A DNA stretch of 64,000 nucleotides from GCA-2748575 sp965222725 (GTDB lineage Bacteria > Pseudomonadota > Gammaproteobacteria > Pseudomonadales > Ketobacteraceae), in NCBI GenBank assembly GCA_965222725.1, contig OZ244969.1, forward strand, positions 4,402,001 through 4,466,000, read 5' to 3'. Position numbers and translations under genes: made by a program. The notes beneath the pieces were generated by a model. It made no database searches. It was not told the origin of the DNA and worked only from the letters and a program-made list of their open reading frames with translations. Each line of letters begins with the position of its first letter. Positions within the stretch are counted from its first letter, which is position 1. Positions 44,688 to 52,381 of this stretch are shown piece after piece.

Positions 44688-46499
44688 ATGGCAGGCACGG
44701 ACTTCAAGGGATCCGGCAGAACCGCCAAAACAAGCGCGCGCGGAATACGCCTGATAAGCTGGATATTGTATAGCCACTTAACAATAATGGCCACACCGGG
44801 ATTTGCAGCCCTGGCAGAAAACTTTGGTGTGGGCTCCCCAAAAGCCCTGGCTCTGGGCCACGCAGTAACCGCAGATCCCCCGGGAATTGACGCCATTCAC
44901 TTTAACCCTGCCGGGCTTACCCGCCTGCAGGGGCGCCAGTACATGCTGAAAGTGATTTACCCGGATATTTCCATGAACGCCACCATCCACTCCCCCACCA
45001 ACGACGTAAAAGCCACCCTCCCCGACGGCACCCAAATGGGCATGTGGGACTTTATTTGTGGCCGGGGGCTGTCGCGGGGATTCAGAGATCCGATTTTTTA
45101 CGACGATGTGTACGGTAACGAAGCCGATGCACAGGCGGCGTTCCAGGAAGACTGCGCCAACAACACCCCGCCTCCCCCTGCGCACAGCGAAGCCGGCCCT
45201 GCCATTTACTTTCCCGGTATTGAACTTCAGGATATTTCCACCGCCATAGGCCCCGCCGGCGGTGCCTCTTACAGCCCGCCCGGTTCCCGCTTTACCTTTG
45301 CCACTGCCACCTACATGCGGGAAGGCAACCTGATGGCGCGCCAGCCGGATGACCCCGCCCGCTACGAAGGCGAAGCCATGGGCATGGTGCGTTTTACCTA
45401 TCTGTCTCCCACGCTGGCCTACAAGATTAACGACGACTGGTCTTTGGGTGCCGGACTCCATTTTTCCTGGCAGGGTATTGCCATGAAATTCCCCCTGCGG
45501 GTGGCCCATATCGGCCTGGCTATTGTGGGATCCTTTCAGAACGCCTTATGCGATTTCGGCCCGGGGGATTCGCTCACCCCTAAGCCCGGAACAGAAAACA
45601 TTGCCAGTATTGCGGACATCTGCGGAGGCTACTTTGATCCCTATACCGAGGCCGGCTACCTGGAAATGGAAGCGGACGAAGCCTTCAGCACCTCTTATTT
45701 CATGGGGGCCTTGTGGGAACCTACCCCCTGGTTCAGTCTGGGTGCCGTTTATACCCCGGAAGTGAAAGACACGCTGAAAGGTGAGTTCAGCTTTGAATAT
45801 TCTGACAACTGGGCTCAGTTATTCCAGAGCATGAACAACAGCGGCCTGTTCAGCACCAACATCGACAACGATTTATTTGGTATCCCTTATGGGCATAAGC
45901 TGGAAACCGGTAAGGCCAAAGCAGAATTTATTACCCCGGCACATTTTTCCATTGGCATGGCCCTGCGTTTAACACCCTCGATTCAGCTGAACATTGACGC
46001 CAAGTGGACCGACTACGACGCCTGGGATGTGTTGCCGGTCAGCCTCACCACCAGTGATCCGGAAGGGGTCGACTTGCTACGGTTTCTGGATGTTGTAACC
46101 CCCTGGGCAACCACTGATACCCTGTCCATTCCTTTTCAGTTTGAAAGCGTATGGAACCTGGCATTTGGTGTACGTTATTTTTTCAGCGACAGCCTGGAAT
46201 TGCGCTTTGGTTACGAACCCCGAAAATCCTCTATTCCCAAAAACCGTTACAGTCTGTTTGCCCCCTTTGGTGAGGCAGATCTGTACGGCACTGGTTTTTC
46301 CTACCGCCTGAAAAAGGATACTTACCTTGATTTTGCATTAAGTTACCTGAAATCCGAGATTGTTATTCCCCCCAATGGCAGCACCCTGGTCAACAGTACA
46401 GATCCCAACGAGCTGGTGATCAATCCCTATGCGGGTTCGCTGATTGAAGGCGAAGTGACTGCCTGGATTGGCGCATTGAGCATCAATGGCCGCTTCTGA
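44688..46499 (+). CDS. FadL/OmpP1-like outer membrane transporter
   Basis: A 603-residue outer membrane protein with an unusually long N-terminus before the mature start (signal segment ISWILYSHLTIMATPGFA near residues 24-41). It begins the barrel with ENFGVGSPKALALGHA and has the FNPAG motif found in FadL plugs. It ends in a Phe (SINGRF), as outer membrane barrels do. FadL proteins let long-chain fatty acids and other hydrophobic compounds cross the outer membrane. Operator site D lies upstream. It is much longer than E. coli FadL (about 420 mature residues), with extra extracellular loops. Confidence 0.88.
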   Translation: MAGTDFKGSGRTAKTSARGIRLISWILYSHLTIMATPGFAALAENFGVGSPKALALGHAVTADPPGIDAIHFNPAGLTRLQGRQYMLKVIYPDISMNATIHSPTNDVKATLPDGTQMGMWDFICGRGLSRGFRDPIFYDDVYGNEADAQAAFQEDCANNTPPPPAHSEAGPAIYFPGIELQDISTAIGPAGGASYSPPGSRFTFATATYMREGNLMARQPDDPARYEGEAMGMVRFTYLSPTLAYKINDDWSLGAGLHFSWQGIAMKFPLRVAHIGLAIVGSFQNALCDFGPGDSLTPKPGTENIASIADICGGYFDPYTEAGYLEMEADEAFSTSYFMGALWEPTPWFSLGAVYTPEVKDTLKGEFSFEYSDNWAQLFQSMNNSGLFSTNIDNDLFGIPYGHKLETGKAKAEFITPAHFSIGMALRLTPSIQLNIDAKWTDYDAWDVLPVSLTTSDPEGVDLLRFLDVVTPWATTDTLSIPFQFESVWNLAFGVRYFFSDSLELRFGYEPRKSSIPKNRYSLFAPFGEADLYGTGFSYRLKKDTYLDFALSYLKSEIVIPPNGSTLVNSTDPNELVINPYAGSLIEGEVTAWIGALSINGRF

Positions 46500-46678
46500 A
46501 TCCGGTGAAAAAGCGCCGATATACCGGTGCTTGCCGTGATGGTCATCGCTTATTACCAAACAATCTAACGTTAAAAAATATTTTACATTTTGATGCGCCG
46601 TTCCTTGTAGGATTCCGGGTTTAAATTAAACTTATATGGTCACCCTTTATCCTATATTTTTTAAGAACTTGGAGGCGC

Positions 46679-48049
46679 ATGAGCGAAGCCGCTGAATCCA
46701 CTTATGATCCAAATAAAGTGGGTGCTTATGCCAGACATCTGGCCAAAGTCAATGAGTCAAAACAGGTTATCGCTACCCAGGATATCTGTAATGACCAGGG
46801 CGCCGTATTGGTTAAAGCCGGCCAGGCGATTAACTCCAAAACCACTGAACGCATCGTTAAGTTCAAGCTGCTAAAACCTATTGAAGAATCCGTAGCCATT
46901 GATGGCGATATTGACGGCAGCACGCTTCAAAAACACATCAAAGTTATATTGGGAAAAAATGAAGTTGCCCTGAAGATCCATGAGCAACTCGGGCTGGAAC
47001 CCAAACTGAAACAGCTTTGTCATTTCTATCAGACGTTTCCGGTATTGCGACAAAAGATTACCGTGCTGTCCATGCAGATGAAGCGCGTATACACCCAGTC
47101 GTTGTTCAGCGCCTGGGTAACCACGGTGATCGGCAATCAAATGGATTTGTCGAAAGTGGACATGGAAAACCTGTTTATTGCAGCCATTGCCCACGACATC
47201 GGCATGCTGCATATCGATGAAGAGGTGATTAATAAAAAAGGTGGATTAACACCTGAAGAGTGGCGCCAGATTTATGCGCATCCCATTATTGGCGAAAAAA
47301 TTCTGGCTAACGTTCCCGGCATAGAGAAAGACACGATTCGTGCCGTACGGGAACACCACGAACGCTGTGACGGCACAGGCTACCCGGCCGGCAAGTTTGA
47401 AAAGGAACTGGCTATTCACGGCCAGATTATAGCCATGGCCGACAGTGTGGTGGCCATACTGGGACGCATGCGCAGCGAAGGCCGTAATTTCCGGGATTTG
47501 ATACCGGTTATTCAGATTAACAGCCAGGCACATTTTCATGGCACCTATGAAGCACTGGTACTGGTATTGCGCCGGGCCAATCTGGGTGATGAGGGTATTG
47601 TCGACCACAATGCCATGCCCGGATTTATAGACCGCGTACTTTTTATTAACCGTTTTTTGTCAGACTGGTTAAAAGTATCTGAAGAACACATTATGGGACT
47701 GGGCTTTACCCACCAGAATCGCAAGCTGCATATGATACAAACCGTTCTGATGAACGTTGCCATGGCGGTACGGGGTGCGGGCATTCTGGATGAAGGGTAT
47801 ATCCGTTTTCTGGAACAAGTGAAAACCGATAAACTGGAATTTGCCTATCGGGAAATTGAAGACGTTTATATCATGCTCACGGAAATCCGGTTCCACCTGG
47901 ATAAGCTGGTGCGATTTATCAAGGAATTTATGGAGTTCCAGAAAAACCCGGACAAGGAAGTGGAGGAAACCCTGAAAAAAGCGCTGGAAGATATCACCGC
48001 CGTCAGAGAAAAGTATGCCGACGGTGACCCCGCAAAATACAGTGTCTAA
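46679..48049 (+). CDS. HD-GYP domain c-di-GMP phosphodiesterase-like protein
   Basis: A 456-residue protein with an HD-GYP domain: HD at 172-173, the later metal-ligand His201, HH at 226-227 and the GYP motif at 234-236 in ERCDGTGYP. The usual HDIGK lysine is Met here (HDIGML). N-terminal residues 1-150 are not a recognised receiver. A long C-terminal helical part extends to residue 456. Activity is likely hydrolysis of c-di-GMP, but the Met substitution leaves this open. Ribosome site TTGGAGG precedes the ATG. The 179-bp region before it is AT-rich and probably contains its promoter. Confidence 0.88.
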   Translation: MSEAAESTYDPNKVGAYARHLAKVNESKQVIATQDICNDQGAVLVKAGQAINSKTTERIVKFKLLKPIEESVAIDGDIDGSTLQKHIKVILGKNEVALKIHEQLGLEPKLKQLCHFYQTFPVLRQKITVLSMQMKRVYTQSLFSAWVTTVIGNQMDLSKVDMENLFIAAIAHDIGMLHIDEEVINKKGGLTPEEWRQIYAHPIIGEKILANVPGIEKDTIRAVREHHERCDGTGYPAGKFEKELAIHGQIIAMADSVVAILGRMRSEGRNFRDLIPVIQINSQAHFHGTYEALVLVLRRANLGDEGIVDHNAMPGFIDRVLFINRFLSDWLKVSEEHIMGLGFTHQNRKLHMIQTVLMNVAMAVRGAGILDEGYIRFLEQVKTDKLEFAYREIEDVYIMLTEIRFHLDKLVRFIKEFMEFQKNPDKEVEETLKKALEDITAVREKYADGDPAKYSV

Positions 48050-48095
48050 AGAAGATCGCCTTCTGGTTATTCAAGGAATCAGCCAGGTGAACCTC

Positions 48096-49580
48096 TTACA
48101 TATCCGGTAATTTATTAAACCAGGGATAAGCCCGCTCCACCTGCCCCGCCAGACTGAACAGCAAATCCTCGCGGCCGATAGCCGACATCACCTGCACACC
48201 GATTGGCAAGCCATCAGCAGACCAGTGCAACGGTAAAGACATTCCCGGTTGACCGGTAAGATTCCCTAACTGGGTGAAAGGCGTTTTTTCCAGTGATTCG
48301 ATGGACAGCTTTTCCACCACACCGGATTTTAGCAACAGGCGCCCTGCCCGTAATTTTTCCACCCAACGCAAACCGAACTCTTCCATGGGGGATGGCAGCA
48401 AACTGCCCACTCTGGAGGGCGGCTCGGCCAGTACAGGCGTAATGTATAAATCATAGGTTTCGTGAAAGCTCCCCATGATGCGGCCAAACAGATTCCACTG
48501 GTATTTTTGTTCAACATAATCGGTGGCCGGCAACGCATTGCCCAATACACCAAAAATCCGTGTCGCTTCTTCCAGGCCTTCTCTTACGGCACGTTTACCA
48601 TACATGGCTTTAAAGCGTTTTATCTGGGCACCCACCTGCCCCAGGTAAATAGTGAGATAAGCTTTGGCAACATCCCGGCCATCAATTGCCGGGGCGGCTT
48701 CTTCCACATGGTGCCCCATGGCTTCGAGTTTTTTTACCAGGTCTTCAACGGCTTTCACACACTCCGGGTGAACAGGGTTTTCCAACGGAGATTTAACGTC
48801 GTAAGCAATACGCAGGGGTTTCGGATCCTGCTGGATGATTTCGGCGTAAGGAATATCGGGATTCGGCAGAAAATAGGGATCTCCCGGCGCCGGGCCGCAG
48901 ACACGGTCCAGCATCACCGCGCTGTCGCGCACTGACCGGGAAAGAATGTGTTCCACCACTGCACCATCCCAGTCTTCGGAACGATCCGGCCCCAGCGACA
49001 CACGCCCCCGGCTGGGTTTAATACCGAACAGCCCGCAACAGGCCGCGGGAATCCGGATGGATCCACCGCCGTCTCCGGCTGAGGCTATCGGCGTAATACC
49101 GGCCGCAATGGCCGCCGCTGATCCACCGCTACTGCCACCGGTAATATGATCTGTATTCCAGGGGTTACGACTGGGGCCGAAATATTTGGGCTCGGTGGTA
49201 CCCATCAGGCCGAATTCCGGTGTGTTGGTTTTACCGAAAATAACCACACCGGTTTCCTTGAAACGTTTTACCAGAGTGCCATCTTCAGAAGGCACATAGT
49301 AACGCAGCATCTGGGAACCATGGCTCATGGGGTAACCTGCCAACGGGGCACCCAGATCCTTCAGCAAAAAAGGGACGCCCTGAAAATCCCCTTCCGTGGT
49401 TTCGGCAGCCATTTTCTTTCCCAGGTCATAGAGGGGATTGATGATGGCATTGATACTGGGATTAACCTGTTCCGCCCGCTGAATAGCAGTTTGCAGTAAC
49501 TCCTCTGCACTGACTTCTTTCTTCTTGACCAGTTCCGCCAGGCCAAGGCCGTCATACCCCAGGTATTCTTCAATCTTCAT
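48096..49580 (-). CDS. Amidase signature family enzyme
   Basis: A 494-residue amidase with the Ser-cisSer-Lys triad: Lys74 in FLLKDLG, cis-Ser at 150-151 in GGSSGGSAA, and nucleophile Ser174 in DGGGSIRIPA. The C-terminal part has the QVMSAIGRED pattern. These enzymes hydrolyse amide bonds of varied substrates including aryl-amides, acyl-amides and 6-aminohexanoate dimers. It is a single-gene leftward unit with no visible partner, so the physiological substrate is unknown. All catalytic residues are present. Confidence 0.92.
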   Translation of the reverse strand: MKIEEYLGYDGLGLAELVKKKEVSAEELLQTAIQRAEQVNPSINAIINPLYDLGKKMAAETTEGDFQGVPFLLKDLGAPLAGYPMSHGSQMLRYYVPSEDGTLVKRFKETGVVIFGKTNTPEFGLMGTTEPKYFGPSRNPWNTDHITGGSSGGSAAAIAAGITPIASAGDGGGSIRIPAACCGLFGIKPSRGRVSLGPDRSEDWDGAVVEHILSRSVRDSAVMLDRVCGPAPGDPYFLPNPDIPYAEIIQQDPKPLRIAYDVKSPLENPVHPECVKAVEDLVKKLEAMGHHVEEAAPAIDGRDVAKAYLTIYLGQVGAQIKRFKAMYGKRAVREGLEEATRIFGVLGNALPATDYVEQKYQWNLFGRIMGSFHETYDLYITPVLAEPPSRVGSLLPSPMEEFGLRWVEKLRAGRLLLKSGVVEKLSIESLEKTPFTQLGNLTGQPGMSLPLHWSADGLPIGVQVMSAIGREDLLFSLAGQVERAYPWFNKLPDM

Positions 49581-49637
49581 GGGCTTCCCGTTAGTGTTTT
49601 GTCTGAATATCTTTTTTAGCGTCTGTAAAACCGGCTG

Positions 49638-50660
49638 CTAAACCGGCTGCTCGTTCAGCTTCCAGCGTTGCACCTTGACTTCATCCTTGATGACTTCAAT
49701 TACTTCCAGAAGAATGTCAGTGGCTGCCTGGTTCAATGTATCCGAAGGTTCCATCACCCGTTCCAGAATGATATCTGCCAGCTCTTTCACTAGAATATCC
49801 GTATCTTCATGGCCGATATCAGTCACCAGACGATCCATCACGCTGAACACCACATCCGATACCGTGGTTTCGATAATATCGGCAATTTGTTCGCCCACCA
49901 CCGGCATCTTTTCCAGCGCGGCAATTTTGGCATCGCGGCTGATGGACTCACTGATAACTGTATCAATGTAGGCACGAAGCTGCGCCTTGCGCGGCGGATA
50001 GACGGTATCGGTAATATCGTTGATCTTGTCGGTCAGCCATTCAATGATTACCTGGCGCTGGGGCAGGAGCACGTCGCTCATGATTTTTCCTGCCACCGGG
50101 TTGCCGGTACGCACCTCGTCCTGAACGCCATCCAGCACATTCACCACTACCCGGTCCGACACCTCTTCCACCAGCACATTAAAGTACTTTTTTACAAACC
50201 GGAAAGGATAACTGTTGCTGAGATCGATGATCTGATACTTCTGCAGCCGATAAAGAATGGAAATCACCCGTAGCAGGCGCAGCCATCGGAACGATCCCAC
50301 CGGAATACAGCCAAGTACGTCATACCAGTGTACAAAAGGATAGAAAAACCAGCGATGATAGGTTTTCTGGTAAATAGCCACTGCCCAGCGAATCAACAAT
50401 TCAGCGATAAAAATCGACACAAATATCATGTCGTAGGCAACAAAATCCGGGTGTACGGTTTCCCGGTAAAAGGCGGTAAAGTCCGGGGCCAGCCAGGTCA
50501 GGCCATCCTGAACGGTTTTACTGGTGAACAGGGTATCGAAGATAATCCACAGCAGGTTGACGACAATCAGCCCCACCATGAACAGATCGACAAGAATGTA
50601 AACGATTTGATGACTTTTGCGCAGTTGTTTCAGGTCGATAATGTGGGTGAGACGTTCCAT
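49638..50660 (-). CDS. Voltage-sensor-like membrane protein without evident pore
   Basis: A 340-residue protein I can only describe structurally. Residues 20-145 contain about four membrane segments. The fourth (FRWLRLLRVISILYRLQK) has Arg/Lys spaced every three or so residues like the S4 voltage sensor of ion channels. No S5-pore-S6 selectivity filter follows; residues 150-340 are hydrophilic, strongly helical and acidic, with long DxxxE-like helices. Possible roles are a voltage-controlled regulator or a proton-conducting sensor; annotation as an ion transporter is common for such proteins. The amidase gene starts 57 bp downstream on the same strand, so the two may be co-transcribed. Confidence 0.55.
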   Translation of the reverse strand: MERLTHIIDLKQLRKSHQIVYILVDLFMVGLIVVNLLWIIFDTLFTSKTVQDGLTWLAPDFTAFYRETVHPDFVAYDMIFVSIFIAELLIRWAVAIYQKTYHRWFFYPFVHWYDVLGCIPVGSFRWLRLLRVISILYRLQKYQIIDLSNSYPFRFVKKYFNVLVEEVSDRVVVNVLDGVQDEVRTGNPVAGKIMSDVLLPQRQVIIEWLTDKINDITDTVYPPRKAQLRAYIDTVISESISRDAKIAALEKMPVVGEQIADIIETTVSDVVFSVMDRLVTDIGHEDTDILVKELADIILERVMEPSDTLNQAATDILLEVIEVIKDEVKVQRWKLNEQPV

Positions 50661-50726
50661 GCAGCCCCGGTGTTTATGATTTATTCAGATATTGTGGAGG
50701 GATTATAGCGGCGGGAGCCGGAAAAT

Positions 50727-50753
50727 AAAAAGGGGCCAGTCACTTGGCCCCAA
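50727..50753 (-). terminator. Intrinsic terminator of the lipoprotein gene
   Basis: GGGGCCA (50732-50738) and TGGCCCC (50745-50751) form a perfect 7-bp stem with a six-base loop. On the minus strand it is followed by five T residues. It ends the leftward lipoprotein transcript. Confidence 0.85.
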
Positions 50754-50787
50754 GGGGTGGGTAATATTTCTTGTTTTTGTTGCCGGT

Positions 50788-51828
50788 TTAGGAACGTTTA
50801 GTCAGCACAGTGGTGGAGGTCTGTGTTTCTTCACCATCAAAGTAGGTGGTATTGATGGTCATGACATTGGTTTCTTCGTTAAAGGTGATGGCAGTTACCA
50901 CTTCACCCAGATCGTCTTCACCGATGATAACGCGGTTCAGGTCATCTTCAGTACATTCGTTGGCGCAGGCAAACAGCTCGTCGGTTTCGTAGGTGTTGAA
51001 CAGGATACCGTTACCCGCGCTGGTGCAGTAAAAGTCGCCGAATTCGTCTTCCACTTCCGCCAGACGGTGATGACCGATAGTGGTAACACCCAGAATGTTG
51101 AAGTTGTAAACCAGAGAAGCGGTTTCTTCTGCATCACACACAGTGGAAGAAATCTCGGCATCCCAGGTGGTGTCCAGCAGATCGAGAACGATTTCACCCT
51201 GGGTATCGCGACGCTGGGCCAGCAGGGTTTCGCGGAAGTGAACAAAGGAATCCACCGCGTTGATCAGGTCACTGCCGTTGGTGACTGCGGCCACCAGTTC
51301 GTTTACCACCTGGCTGGCCTGAAACAGAATGGCCGGGTTGTTCAGGGGCAGCTGGAACTGATCCAGGTAGTCGTTGGTTACCTGGTTAATGGCAATACCG
51401 TTGCTGGTGTCGGCATCGGCATCCAGCGATTGCAGAATACGCAGCATGTTCTGGAGCTTGTCGGGGTGATCTTCGTCAGACAGCATGTCCAGCGGGGTTA
51501 CCAGGGATTTGGCATCTACGGTGCCTAACAGAGTCTGACCCAGGTAAAAGCTGACACTCTCACCTGCCAGGAAATTAAAAAAGCCTTCTGCATCAGTAAA
51601 GCCGGACTGGGTTTCGGTTTCGTACCACAGGCCTGAAACAGCGCTGTCCACAAACTGTCCCTGCTGAACCTGCTGGGAGGTTTGCGCGGCGTTTTGATTG
51701 GAGGAGTTGTTGTTGCTTTGAACAGGGTCGCCAGAGCTGCTGGAGCCGCCACCGCCTCCACAACCAGTCAGTACCAGGGAAGAAGCAAGGGCGATAGTAG
51801 TAACAAGTTTCTTGGCAGCGAATTTCAT
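50788..51828 (-). CDS. Lipoprotein of unknown function
   Basis: A 346-residue lipoprotein with a signal peptide and lipobox LVLTGC near residues 18-23, then a Gly/Ser/Asn/Gln-rich linker (about residues 24-56). The mature part begins FVDSAVSGLWYETET and contains a few Cys (CDAEET, FYCTSAG, CANECTE) that may form disulfides. The opening segment GFTDAEGFFNFLAGESVSFYLG resembles repeat units in bacterial surface adhesins of unknown function, but I do not recognise a domain. Ribosome site TTAGGAG precedes the start. Its transcript likely has a 180-nt leader with three hairpins. Confidence 0.75.
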   Translation of the reverse strand: MKFAAKKLVTTIALASSLVLTGCGGGGGSSSSGDPVQSNNNSSNQNAAQTSQQVQQGQFVDSAVSGLWYETETQSGFTDAEGFFNFLAGESVSFYLGQTLLGTVDAKSLVTPLDMLSDEDHPDKLQNMLRILQSLDADADTSNGIAINQVTNDYLDQFQLPLNNPAILFQASQVVNELVAAVTNGSDLINAVDSFVHFRETLLAQRRDTQGEIVLDLLDTTWDAEISSTVCDAEETASLVYNFNILGVTTIGHHRLAEVEDEFGDFYCTSAGNGILFNTYETDELFACANECTEDDLNRVIIGEDDLGEVVTAITFNEETNVMTINTTYFDGEETQTSTTVLTKRS

Positions 51829-52018
51829 GGGTGGAACTCCTAATTACCGGCTTGGCTGCTTGGCAGCCTCTGTATCGGGGCTAAAGTTTGTGCCCCATTT
51901 TCCGTCACGTTGCGAAATTTGACGCTTTTTGCTCCCTACTCTGCTTAGCCTTATCTGGCTCAATCTTGCGTTTCGGTCGCCGTTTCTGTGCACAAATCGC
52001 TCAGTGACGTTATTGATT
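51829..52018 (-). ncRNA. Structured 5' leader of lipoprotein mRNA, candidate cis-regulator
   Basis: On the minus strand a promoter-like pair (GTGACT at 52046-52041, TATAGT at 52024-52019, 16-bp spacer) would give a leader of about 180 nt. It holds hairpins at 51947-51960 (4 bp), 51877-51896 (GGGGC/GCCCC) and 51854-51868 (GGCTGC/GCAGCC). The last two could be arms of a three-way junction closed by a short helix. I cannot assign it to a known riboswitch family. Confidence 0.4.
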
Positions 52019-52046
52019 ACTATAGCGCCGGATAAAAAATAGTCAC
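52019..52046 (-). promoter_or_regulatory. Putative promoter of the lipoprotein gene
   Basis: -35 GTGACT and -10 TATAGT (5 of 6 match to TATAAT), 16-bp spacer, reading leftward. It would place the start site about 185 nt upstream of the lipoprotein ATG. Confidence 0.45.
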
Positions 52047-52381
52047 CCCCTTTGTATCTGGACTGTAACCGGTGTTTACAGCAGGTTAACGATCTATCTG
52101 ATTGTTTTTAAAGGTTTTAGAATTTGACAAACAACTTTTCGTTATCTTTTACCAGGAAAACCGAAGAAAATAGTTTAAAAATCAGACAGAGAATGTGAAC
52201 CAGTTTTACCCTTTTTTCGGCGGTATTACGTGAATCTGACAGCTGCCTGAGGCGTCTTCAGGAAATGTCGTTTTATTGGCGCTGTGGAATCGACTAATGC
52301 AAAAATCACCGCAATATAGCGGCATACTTTTGACTGATAATTGACAAAAAAAGAGAAAAGAGGCCAGGACGGCAGGGACAA
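52047..52381. other. AT-rich intergenic region between lipoprotein and kinase genes
   Basis: No gene with a ribosome-binding site and no clear terminator is seen. A single half-site resembling the TetR motif (TGATTGTTT at 52099-52107) stands alone. Confidence 0.4.

Noticed and set aside
51829..52012. Possible c-di-GMP-I (GEMM) riboswitch in the lipoprotein leader
   Set aside because: A short ACGCAA-like piece and a GAAA loop are seen, but the paired P2 arm and the GGUAGC-type 3' half are absent, so the family does not fit.
52099..52107. Extra TetR-regulon operator
   Set aside because: Only one arm (TGATTGTTT) matches; the partner arm at the right distance is absent.
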